A stretch of DNA of 64,000 nt. Source: Mucilaginibacter corticis. GTDB lineage: Bacteria > Bacteroidota > Bacteroidia > Sphingobacteriales > Sphingobacteriaceae. Below the pieces are notes generated by a model, which had not been told where the DNA came from, ran no database searches, and saw only the letters and a program-made list of their open reading frames with translations. The position numbers and the translations under genes were made by a program. The stretch is taken from positions 310,001 to 374,000 of the forward strand of contig NZ_VLPK01000002.1 in NCBI RefSeq assembly GCF_007558865.1, read 5' to 3'. Position 1 is the stretch's first letter, and every line of letters starts with the position of its first letter. Below are positions 44,806 through 52,817 of the stretch, in pieces.

Positions 44806-47682
44806 ATGAATAAAGTTTTACCGCTTAAACGGCAATTATTTCTTTTTCTATTCTTCATATCCTGCTCATTTACCACACTTGCCCAAACCGTTTTAAAAGG
44901 CCAGGTTACTGATACCAAAACCGGCGAAACGTTGATCGGTGCTACGGTTCATATCGAAAACGGTAATACCGTATTGAATACATCAGTTAAGCTTGATGGT
45001 ACCTACACTTTTAACAACTTAAAAGCAGGAGATTATAAGTTACATGTTAGCTACGTTTCTTATAAAACCACCCGTGATTTTGAAGTCGCAGTTGCTGATG
45101 GCAAAGTGAACGTTTTAAACGTTGCCATGATCGATAACTCGACCGCGTTAAATGAAGTGGCTGTTATTGAATATGCCAGTAAGGCCAGTGATCATTCGGC
45201 TCGAAATACAGAAAAGAACGCAAATAACACGCTTAATGCCATATCTGCACAAGCAATTGCCATTTCGCCGGATGTTTTGGTATCCAACGTGTTAGGAAGA
45301 ATGTCAGGAATATCAATTGACAGGAGCAATACCGGTGATGCACGGCACGTGATCATTCGCGGGATGGATAAACAATATAACACGACACTCGTAAATGGGG
45401 TAAAAATACCCAGCCCCGATAACAGGAACAGGTATTTACCATTGGATATTTTCCCCGCAGGGCTGGTAGACCGACTGGAAGTTTATAAAACACTTACTCC
45501 TGATATGGAGGGCGACGCCTCGGGTGGCGTTGTAAACCTTGTAATGAAGTCAGCACCTGATCAATTAAAAATTGAAGGTGAATTTGGAACAGGTTACAGC
45601 CAGATATTTTTTAACCGCAGTTTTCAATCATTTGACCACAACGCGGGCAACGAACAATCGCCGGGAGAAATACATCCGGGTAAAATAGCCTCTATAAGTG
45701 AGTTTCCGTATCAGAGCCTTATCACAAAAAAAGCAAATGCGCCTATAAATAAAACGGCAAGTCTTACTATAGGCAACCGTTACCTTGATGGTAAGTTGGG
45801 TGTTTTGTTTTCGGGCACTTTTCAAAACCTTTACCAGGGTAACAACAGCTTTATTGTAGTACAGGAAAGCACGGTGGGAACATCGCCTGATATAAATACG
45901 CCTAATCAGGAAACAGCTTTCCAAAATTCTGATAACAGGCAGTATTCTTCGCAGTTAAATCGTTACGGGGCAATAGCTTCTATAGATTATAAATTCAACA
46001 ATGCCAATATTATCAAATTGTTTGCAACTTATGTTGCGTTAAATGAATATAGGGTACGCCAAACCGAAGAAACTACTTATGGCGGCTATTCTTTTAACGG
46101 TTATCATGGCCCATTTTCAATAGATAACCTTACCCAAACCCGCAAAGATCTTCAAAGTATTTACAACATAACTCTAAGTGGTAAACACAATATTTTTAAA
46201 GGCATTTCTGCAGACTGGATTGGTTCTACCTCACAAGCAACAGAAAAGATGCCTGACATGGCCGAATTTGATACCAATTATCAATATCAACAAAATATTC
46301 CGGATGGTGCAACAAGCCCAACAAGCATCCAGCCAGGGCCTGTAATGGTGGGTAATGAGTCGCGCGGGTGGCAACATAATACAGATAAAGATCTTTCCGG
46401 TTATTTTAACCTTCATTATAAGCCTGACCATATTTTTAACAGTAAAGTAGAATTCTCTGCAGGCGGAATGGTGAGGCATAAAACACGGGATAATTTCCGT
46501 GACCAATATTCGCTGTCAAACACATATGTGCCGGGGTCTTCTCCCCCTGTTCCAGAGCCATATACCACTATTCCTAATGCGACTTTTCAATGGAAAGATC
46601 AGGATACCAGTTATGCTTACGGCTCGTACCGTACAGACGCGGGTGTGTACACCTTTACCGAAAATATAAACGCCATTTACGGCATGATCAAATATGATGT
46701 TACTGATAAATTAGATGTAATATTTGGAGTAAGGAATGAAAATACGCATCAAAGCTATAATTCAAGCCTTCCGGCTACTTTCCCGGGTAAATCAGCCGAT
46801 ATTAATTATACCGATTTATTACCAAGTATTAATGCCAAATACGCATTAACAAATGAACAGGCTATAAGGGTCGCATACTACAAATCTATATTAAGGCCGT
46901 CTTTTTATGATATTGTACCGGCACAGGATAACTCGCAGGATGATGCTTATTATGGTCATATTGGCAACCCATACTTGCAACATACAGTTATTGATAATTA
47001 TGATATACGTTATGAATTTTTCCCGGGCGTGTTTGACGAATTCATGCTGGGGGGATTTTATAAACATCTGACCAACCCAATCGAAACTTCACTTCAACCG
47101 TCTACAGGCGGGGCAACTTTATATTATATCCCTAACAATCCAAGCGAATCGGCACAAAATTTTGGCGTAGAGCTATTAGCGTTAAAATATTTTGGCAATA
47201 TCGGGGCTTCTATTAATTATACTTATACTAATTCTCAGATAACGACGCCAAAGACAGTAAATGTACAAGGCGATCTGATACATCGTACTCAAACAAGACC
47301 ACTTCAGGGCCAGGCAACAAATATAGGCAATGCATCCTTATTGTATAAAAATCAAAAATCAGGTGTCGATGCGCAATTATCAGTAGCCTACACAGGTGAA
47401 AGATTAGCTGCAGTATCTACCTATTACGGCTTAGACACCTGGGAAAAACCTACAACATTTCTTGATTTCTCGGCTCAGAAAAAAGTAGGCAGGCATTTTA
47501 TTGTATATGTAAAGGCTAACAATTTGCTTAATACGCCATATCAGTTATTTATAAAACAAGATAATCAATCAAACTATAGCGGTTCATCAAAATACCCGCA
47601 CCAGGAAAGCCCCAATTATACAACTGTACAGTACGATCAGTTTTATTCACGCTACAGTTTGGGTGCCAAATACAACTTTTAA
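44806..47682 (+). CDS. TonB-dependent receptor
   Basis: 958 residues from the ATG at 44806; the longer frame has a poor N-terminus before the signal peptide (LFLFLFFISCSFTTLAQ). Carboxypeptidase-regulatory domain: GQVTDTKTGETLIGATVHI. Plug: LGRMSGISIDRSNTGDARHV then PDMEGDASGGVVNLVMKSAP, the signature of the Xanthomonas/Caulobacter-type receptor group (TIGR01782). Barrel with the family motif RPSFYDIVPAQ and GGFYKHLTNPIETS. It imports a ligand across the outer membrane. First gene of a four-gene unit with a beta-helix lipoprotein rather than SusD, a propeller-like lipoprotein and a metallophosphoesterase. Divergent from the TetR gene. Confidence 0.93.
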   Translation: MNKVLPLKRQLFLFLFFISCSFTTLAQTVLKGQVTDTKTGETLIGATVHIENGNTVLNTSVKLDGTYTFNNLKAGDYKLHVSYVSYKTTRDFEVAVADGKVNVLNVAMIDNSTALNEVAVIEYASKASDHSARNTEKNANNTLNAISAQAIAISPDVLVSNVLGRMSGISIDRSNTGDARHVIIRGMDKQYNTTLVNGVKIPSPDNRNRYLPLDIFPAGLVDRLEVYKTLTPDMEGDASGGVVNLVMKSAPDQLKIEGEFGTGYSQIFFNRSFQSFDHNAGNEQSPGEIHPGKIASISEFPYQSLITKKANAPINKTASLTIGNRYLDGKLGVLFSGTFQNLYQGNNSFIVVQESTVGTSPDINTPNQETAFQNSDNRQYSSQLNRYGAIASIDYKFNNANIIKLFATYVALNEYRVRQTEETTYGGYSFNGYHGPFSIDNLTQTRKDLQSIYNITLSGKHNIFKGISADWIGSTSQATEKMPDMAEFDTNYQYQQNIPDGATSPTSIQPGPVMVGNESRGWQHNTDKDLSGYFNLHYKPDHIFNSKVEFSAGGMVRHKTRDNFRDQYSLSNTYVPGSSPPVPEPYTTIPNATFQWKDQDTSYAYGSYRTDAGVYTFTENINAIYGMIKYDVTDKLDVIFGVRNENTHQSYNSSLPATFPGKSADINYTDLLPSINAKYALTNEQAIRVAYYKSILRPSFYDIVPAQDNSQDDAYYGHIGNPYLQHTVIDNYDIRYEFFPGVFDEFMLGGFYKHLTNPIETSLQPSTGGATLYYIPNNPSESAQNFGVELLALKYFGNIGASINYTYTNSQITTPKTVNVQGDLIHRTQTRPLQGQATNIGNASLLYKNQKSGVDAQLSVAYTGERLAAVSTYYGLDTWEKPTTFLDFSAQKKVGRHFIVYVKANNLLNTPYQLFIKQDNQSNYSGSSKYPHQESPNYTTVQYDQFYSRYSLGAKYNF

Positions 47683-47735
47683 TTCATTAGCATTTAACAA
47701 TTAAACTCAATAATCATCATTCATTCCAACAAATC

Positions 47736-49178
47736 ATGAAAAAATTACTAATTCTTTCGCTCGGGGTGTCACTTTTAGCGCTGGTATCGTGCAGCAAAAA
47801 AAATGATAAAACGGTGGTATCACAGCCGCAAATCCAGATCGGTAAAGCTATCCCTAACTCGGGTATCCTGCCCGCGGGTACCTACAAAGGCACTATGCTT
47901 GCAGGACAGACCTATACCATTGGCGGTGACATCACTATTAACGCCGGCGACACTTTACTTGTACAAAAAGGCGTTAAACTTAACATGACTAACGGTGCTA
48001 ATTTTATTGTAAACGGTAACCTGATCACATTGGGCACAAAAGACGCTCCTGTAACTATTACCGACCCACGCAGAACCAAATCAACCGGCCAATCGGTATT
48101 GGGCCGCGATTCAGCTTATGTAGGTGGTTGGGGTGGTATTTATGCAGGACCTACAAGCAAATTCGTTATCCTTAAATGGACACATCTTGATTTTGGTGGC
48201 GCTGCTTTAAAAGCATTGCCTTTTCCTAACGGAAATTCGCTGAAGGTAGGCGCACAATATATCCTTTATTTTTGCAATCCAGCCGGGCTATTTATCATGG
48301 AAGACTCATGGATGTATGGTTCGCCTGACGATGCTACACGTTTTTATGGCGGTTACTACAATATTATGCGTAACACCATGGAAAAATGCGGCAGCAATGG
48401 TGGCGACGGTTTCAATGCCAAAGGCAGCGCTGTTGGCAACATGGCTTATAACCTGATCATTGGTGGTGCAACTAACGGTACTAAAACAGCAAGTGACGGT
48501 ACTACAGCCGGCGAATGCCAGTTCACCATGTATAATAATACTTACGTGAATGATGGCTTTAGAAACAGTGGTGTTTTTGGCGCAAGAAGCGGATCGGCTG
48601 AAATTGAAAATAATTCAAGGGCATTGGTTTATAACAACCTTATTGTTAACTGCGCATTTGGCGTACGTATTGCCGGTGGTCCCGGTGGCGCTAAAGTTTA
48701 TTTGGCCGATACTACCACCAATGCTTCATCAATTATTAAAAAGACAGCCTACGGTTATAACCTTTATTATGCGGATAATGCAACAATAGCAGGACAATTT
48801 GTACCTGACAACCGTGCACAGGCTGTAGTTACTCATCCTCAATCTACTGATATTCCTAACATGGCGGCTTTCCTTGGAGCAGGTTATCAGTTTGGACAAA
48901 CTTATGACGGATCTGCTCTAGTTGGTAAAAACAACCCGATGTTCTCTAATTTTCCGTTGCCTGCAGTTGACGGTTCATGGGTAACCCAGTGCTCTGTTGA
49001 TGGTTACAACTTCCGTTTACAAAATGCATCTCCGGCTATTGGTAAAGGAACAACTACAGCTTTTCAACCAATTACGACAGGTATCCCTCTTGATGCTAAC
49101 TTTGGCTCAAGCGGTATTACCCCTCCGGGAAAAGATATTGGCTGTTACCAAACTAACGGCAGCGGTAACCAACATTAA
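47736..49178 (+). CDS. Right-handed beta-helix lipoprotein, receptor-associated
   Basis: 480 residues. Lipobox LALVSC with Cys19, followed by SKKND, identical to the start of the lipoprotein at 60432. The repeated strand pattern (GGDITINAGDTLLVQKGVKL, ANFIVNGNLITLGTKDAPVT, GGWGGIYAGP, VILKWTHLDFGG) is that of a right-handed parallel beta-helix. The rest includes asparagine-ladder-like turns (YNNLIVNC, MRNTMEKCGSNGGDG). Likely sits on the cell surface beside the receptor encoded 53 bases upstream and captures ligand. No catalytic residues assigned. Very Gly/Asn-rich. Confidence 0.82.
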   Translation: MKKLLILSLGVSLLALVSCSKKNDKTVVSQPQIQIGKAIPNSGILPAGTYKGTMLAGQTYTIGGDITINAGDTLLVQKGVKLNMTNGANFIVNGNLITLGTKDAPVTITDPRRTKSTGQSVLGRDSAYVGGWGGIYAGPTSKFVILKWTHLDFGGAALKALPFPNGNSLKVGAQYILYFCNPAGLFIMEDSWMYGSPDDATRFYGGYYNIMRNTMEKCGSNGGDGFNAKGSAVGNMAYNLIIGGATNGTKTASDGTTAGECQFTMYNNTYVNDGFRNSGVFGARSGSAEIENNSRALVYNNLIVNCAFGVRIAGGPGGAKVYLADTTTNASSIIKKTAYGYNLYYADNATIAGQFVPDNRAQAVVTHPQSTDIPNMAAFLGAGYQFGQTYDGSALVGKNNPMFSNFPLPAVDGSWVTQCSVDGYNFRLQNASPAIGKGTTTAFQPITTGIPLDANFGSSGITPPGKDIGCYQTNGSGNQH

Positions 49179-49194
49179 TATTCAACAATAATTG

Positions 49195-50214
49195 ATGAAG
49201 TATTATAGGTTAATACATTTTAACAACAACCCCATTTTCATGGGGTTGTTGTTATTTATAGCGCTCTTTTGTTTTTCCTGCAAAAAATCGCAGGTTACTT
49301 CCAAACCTAATACAGATACTGCCGTGGTGGTTAAACCACCCGCGACGATCAATTTTTTTAAGCCGTCTTATAATCCATCGGCATTAGATACTACCAAACT
49401 ATTTAACACTATCCCGGCTACCAGCAATCTGGCAAGAAAAGACCTTTTAGAGATCTCAGGGATTGCTGCCAGCCGGACTAATCCTGGCATATTATACATT
49501 CATAATGATAGCGGTAATGCCAGCCAGGTATATTTAACAGATGCAACAGGTGCTGATAAAGGAACACTTACGCTTACAACCGTAGGCAACCGCGATTGGG
49601 AGGATATTGCCGTAGGCCCGGGGCCTGTTGCCGGTATCAACTATATTTATGTAGCCGACATAGGAGATAATAAATCAATATATGGCTCTGTATTTATTTA
49701 TCGTTTTCCTGAACCTGACCTGGCTGCGAAAACATTGCCTTATACAGCAGATATTACAAATGTCGACGTTATACAGTTAAAATATCCAGATGGTCCGCGT
49801 AATGCGGAGACATTGATGGTTGACCCGTTAACAAAGGACATTTATATTGCCAGTAAAGAAAGCAATTTGTCAAAAATATATGTTGCCCGCTATCCGCAAA
49901 GTACAACCACCAGTACTGTCTTATCTCCTGTAGTACAGCTATATTTTAACAAAGCTACAGGTGGTGATATATCGCCGGATGGCACAGAGATCTTACTTAG
50001 AAGTAATGAATTGATCTGGTATTGGAAACTCACAACCGGGATTACTGTATCACAAGGGCTTTTAACCCAGCCACAGGTTGCGCCTTATGCCAATAACGAG
50101 CCGCAGGGCGAAGGCATCGGCTTTGCGGCGGATGGATCGGGTTATTATACCGATACCGAGGTGCGGGATTACCCGGGGAAATTAGCTACCATATCTTATT
50201 ATAAAAGAAAATAA
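49195..50214 (+). CDS. Beta-propeller-like lipoprotein of unknown function
   Basis: 339 residues from the ATG at 49195 (a TTG precedes it; ATG 49240 is a later option with a weaker signal). Lipobox FCFSC (about Cys28). Repeated blade-like strands: SGIAASRTNPGILYIHNDSG, NRDWEDIAVGP, NYIYVADIGDNKS, LMVDPLTKDIYIASKESN and ISPDGTEILLRSNELIWYW. GEGIGFAADGSGYYTDTE resembles the EG-containing blade of esterase-like or phytase-like propellers, but that is remote. With the metallophosphoesterase that follows (9 bases) it may handle a phosphorylated ligand; inference only. A terminator-shaped hairpin is inside its 5' end. Confidence 0.75.
   Translation: MKYYRLIHFNNNPIFMGLLLFIALFCFSCKKSQVTSKPNTDTAVVVKPPATINFFKPSYNPSALDTTKLFNTIPATSNLARKDLLEISGIAASRTNPGILYIHNDSGNASQVYLTDATGADKGTLTLTTVGNRDWEDIAVGPGPVAGINYIYVADIGDNKSIYGSVFIYRFPEPDLAAKTLPYTADITNVDVIQLKYPDGPRNAETLMVDPLTKDIYIASKESNLSKIYVARYPQSTTTSTVLSPVVQLYFNKATGGDISPDGTEILLRSNELIWYWKLTTGITVSQGLLTQPQVAPYANNEPQGEGIGFAADGSGYYTDTEVRDYPGKLATISYYKRK
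49221..49258 (+). terminator. Terminator-shaped hairpin inside a coding start
   Basis: Perfect 14-bp inverted repeat, arms 49221-49234 and 49241-49254, 6-base loop, followed by TTTATA. It lies in codons about 10-20 of the propeller-like gene, shaped like the other terminators in this window, and could attenuate transcription into the last two genes. Confidence 0.55.
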
Positions 50215-50223
50215 AACTTGTTT

Positions 50224-51381
50224 ATGCAACGTCGTCTTAAAAGTATTCTTTTTAGCCTGCTGATGGGGTTAAGTTGTCCGGTAATTTCATTCGGGCAGGT
50301 TATTCAAATGGTTTATACATCAGATGCGCATTATGGCATCACCCGTAAGGATTTTCGCGGGGGTACAAATGTTGACGCGGCAGTGGTAAACGCTGCCATG
50401 ATCAAGGCTATTAATTCTGCGCCGGGTTTAACATTACCCCGGGATGGGGGAATAGGTTCAGGCAAAAAAGTATCAGCGATAGATTACTTGGTACAAACAG
50501 GCGATATTGCCAACAGGATGGAAATTCCATATCAGAGCGCGGCGGAAAGCTGGGCACAGTTTCAAAAAGACTATATTGATGGCGTAACTTTAAAAGATCA
50601 TCAAAATCGCCCTGCTAAATTGTTATTAGCACCCGGTAACCATGATATCAGTAATGCCATAGGTTACAGCAAACCCATGAACCCAAAAACGGACCCGACC
50701 GCAATGGTGAGCATTTATAACCTGATGATGAAACCGGCCAAACCTAAAACAAACCAAAATTATAATTACGCCACAGATAAGATCAACTACTCATTTAACC
50801 TGCATGGTATTCACATAATGTTTATCACGCTGTGGCCGGATTCGGTCGAACGGATTTGGATGAAAGCTGATCTGCAGAAAGTGCCTAAAACCACCCCGGT
50901 CATTGTTTTTTGCCATGACCAGCCGACTTGCGAATCAAAGCATTTTACTAACCCGGTACCGCCTTATAATATGACCCCGGAAAACAGGTTCGAAAACCTG
51001 ACTGCCGAGCATTATAAAGAAGGTACGGTAGCGGCAAAAAATGATGGCGCAACCGATATCGAACAACAAGGCTGGGTGAAATTTTTAAAAGCTCACCCAA
51101 ATATCAAGGCTTACTTTCACGGCAACAGCAACTGGAACGAGTTTTATGTTTATAAAGGCCCAGCTAATGATGTAGCACTAAATACGTTTCGGGTGGATTC
51201 GCCGATGAAGGGCGATTATTCATCAAAAGACGAAACCAAATTATCTTTCCAACTGATCACTTTAGACACCAGAGCCCAACGCCTCACCGTGCGCGAATGT
51301 TTATGGAACACGCATCCCGCCAATCCCGAACAAGGAATTGAGTTTGGCCAGGTTAAAACCATATCACTAAAAGTAAATTAG
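50224..51381 (+). CDS. Secreted metallophosphoesterase
   Basis: 385 residues from the ATG at 50224 (the frame opens at a TTG two codons earlier). Signal peptide (LFSLLMGLSCPVISFGQ). Metal-binding motifs in order: TSDAHYG (D-x-H), QTGDIANR (GD), APGNHDISN (GNHD), VFCHDQP and YFHGNSNWNE (last H-x-N/H motif), the calcineurin-like phosphoesterase pattern with two metals. Cleaves phosphate mono- or diesters outside the cytosol; substrate unknown. Last gene of the receptor operon, so it may release phosphate or nucleotide-like product from what the receptor imports. Confidence 0.88.
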   Translation: MQRRLKSILFSLLMGLSCPVISFGQVIQMVYTSDAHYGITRKDFRGGTNVDAAVVNAAMIKAINSAPGLTLPRDGGIGSGKKVSAIDYLVQTGDIANRMEIPYQSAAESWAQFQKDYIDGVTLKDHQNRPAKLLLAPGNHDISNAIGYSKPMNPKTDPTAMVSIYNLMMKPAKPKTNQNYNYATDKINYSFNLHGIHIMFITLWPDSVERIWMKADLQKVPKTTPVIVFCHDQPTCESKHFTNPVPPYNMTPENRFENLTAEHYKEGTVAAKNDGATDIEQQGWVKFLKAHPNIKAYFHGNSNWNEFYVYKGPANDVALNTFRVDSPMKGDYSSKDETKLSFQLITLDTRAQRLTVRECLWNTHPANPEQGIEFGQVKTISLKVN

Positions 51382-51400
51382 TACTATCAGTAAAAACATA

Positions 51401-51428
51401 AAAAAAACCGCTATGCAGGCGGGTTTTT
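51401..51428 (+). terminator. Probable terminator of the receptor operon
   Basis: Imperfect hairpin with arms starting AAAAACCGC and ending GCGGGTTTTT, 20 bases after the phosphoesterase stop, with T run on the plus strand and A run on the other side, so it may act both ways. Confidence 0.55.
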
Positions 51429-51438
51429 ATAGTTTATT

Positions 51439-51481
51439 AAAAAGAGGGCATTAATCTATTTTAAGGAAATTGCCCTGCTCT
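51439..51481 (-). terminator. Possible terminator of the nonulosonate operon
   Basis: Inverted repeat AGAGGGCA (51443-51450) against TGCCC..CTCT (51471-51481) with a large loop; on the minus strand it runs into TTTTT. It is 28 bases downstream of the last gene of the leftward operon. Confidence 0.4.
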
Positions 51482-51508
51482 AAAAAAAATAATTTGGTAT
51501 TGACTGTA

Positions 51509-51883
51509 CTATTGTGCAAGCGCGTAATATTTGAGACCGATAATGCCTGTCATTATTTGTATAATGAAAAAAGCTTCGGGTATTGAAATGGACTGCTTTA
51601 AAAAAAGCATTTCTGCCAATTTAATAAAGATCAAACTAATAGCCGTCCACACGGCAAAAGCCATTGCCATGGGGAGTTGCTTTATGGCCTGCGAAAAAAA
51701 ATAGATATTGATCAGGCCAAATACAATATAGCCCACAAAAGGTAAAATTATTGGCAGGCTTACGCTTAAATTCAATGCGGTACTCACATTGAGTTTTTTC
51801 AGGTCGTTAAACTTCATCAGCTTTAGTGAAAAAGTCCACGCTGCTTCGCAGGCAGCTGCTATGATCAAAAATATCCAGGCCAA
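51509..51883 (-). CDS. SMR-like small multidrug-resistance family membrane protein, copy 2
   Basis: 124 residues, four predicted membrane helices. MAWIFLIIAAACEAAWTFSL with Glu13 in TM1 and AIKQLPMAMAFAVWTAIS in TM3 match copy 1 at 13631. The start is TTG (51881-51883); no upstream in-frame ATG exists before a stop. Four bases separate it from the sterol-desaturase stop, so it belongs to the operon running from 60100. In this context it may move a lipid-like or sugar-linked intermediate rather than a drug; some SMR relatives act as lipid-linked-sugar flippases. That role is inferred. Confidence 0.83.
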   Translation of the reverse strand: MAWIFLIIAAACEAAWTFSLKLMKFNDLKKLNVSTALNLSVSLPIILPFVGYIVFGLINIYFFSQAIKQLPMAMAFAVWTAISLIFIKLAEMLFLKQSISIPEAFFIIQIMTGIIGLKYYALAQ

Positions 51884-51887
51884 AATA

Positions 51888-52817
51888 TCAATCGTTAATA
51901 GCTACCATAGTTTGTTGTTTCATTACCTGGCTTTCAGGTACGTGCTGTTTGGATTGAGGCTTGCCCAGTTTTTGCATAATGCTCGGCCGTAATTGGTAAT
52001 ACCACTTAAACCACTTGTATTTTAGTAACCTTTGTTCATCAAAACGCTTTACAGAAAACGCATGCTGTAAAAAATAATCGCGCGGATAAGAATAGGGCAG
52101 TCCCCAATTTTCGGGTTTGTTGCCGGGAGTATGTCCCGGATCATAAACGGTTCCGAAAAGGTAATCCCAAACAGAAAATTTGGTGGCAAAGTTGGCATGA
52201 AAAACTTCCTGATAATTGGCATGGTGCCATAAATGTAATTGTGGTGTGTTAAGGAAGTATTTAAACTTACCCAGGTTTACACGGATGTTTGCATGAATGA
52301 ACATACCGAAGACAGCATCAAGCAATGCTTTAATAGGTATAACCTCTGGTGCCGCACCCAACAGAATAATAGGGGCAAACTCAATGGTTTGATTAATAAT
52401 GATCTCCATGACATGCGACCGTGACCCCGCTAAGAAATCAACTTCCTTACCTGAATGGTGCGCTTCATGAATGCGCCAGAACACTTTGTTTGAGTGTTGA
52501 AAGCGATGGAAAAGATAAATGTAAAGATCATGCGTAAACAAAAAGAACAATACCTGTACCACTACCGGCCAATGGCTTACAAACTGGATATTTGACAGAT
52601 CCAAGTGGTGGCTTAACGGCGCAATGATATAATCAAAGATCAGGATCTTTAAAAAATAACTCTGAATAATGGTGTACCACACCAGGTCAACCCAAAAGCC
52701 CTCCCTGAAAAAGGGAAGGCCTTTGCGGTATGGCCTGATTCTTTCCCAAGCAATAATCAGTGCGGCCCAGGTAAAGAGGATAATGGTAGTTATGGTTACA
52801 ATTTTTTCTTGCGGCAT
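51888..52817 (-). CDS. Sterol desaturase / fatty acid hydroxylase family membrane enzyme
   Basis: 309 residues with several membrane helices (about 7-23, 45-63, 85-103, 145-175). The eight-His cluster of the diiron hydroxylase family is complete: H104-x3-H108, H117-x2-H120-H121, H175 and H195-x2-H198-H199 with H207. These enzymes hydroxylate or desaturate lipids with oxygen. Its presence in a sugar operon (starting 1 base into the NeuB stop, with SMR-like gene 4 bases after) suggests modification of a lipid carrier or of lipid-linked sugar. Charged cytoplasmic tail RPSIMQKLGKPQSKQ. Confidence 0.85.
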   Translation of the reverse strand: MPQEKIVTITTIILFTWAALIIAWERIRPYRKGLPFFREGFWVDLVWYTIIQSYFLKILIFDYIIAPLSHHLDLSNIQFVSHWPVVVQVLFFLFTHDLYIYLFHRFQHSNKVFWRIHEAHHSGKEVDFLAGSRSHVMEIIINQTIEFAPIILLGAAPEVIPIKALLDAVFGMFIHANIRVNLGKFKYFLNTPQLHLWHHANYQEVFHANFATKFSVWDYLFGTVYDPGHTPGNKPENWGLPYSYPRDYFLQHAFSVKRFDEQRLLKYKWFKWYYQLRPSIMQKLGKPQSKQHVPESQVMKQQTMVAIND

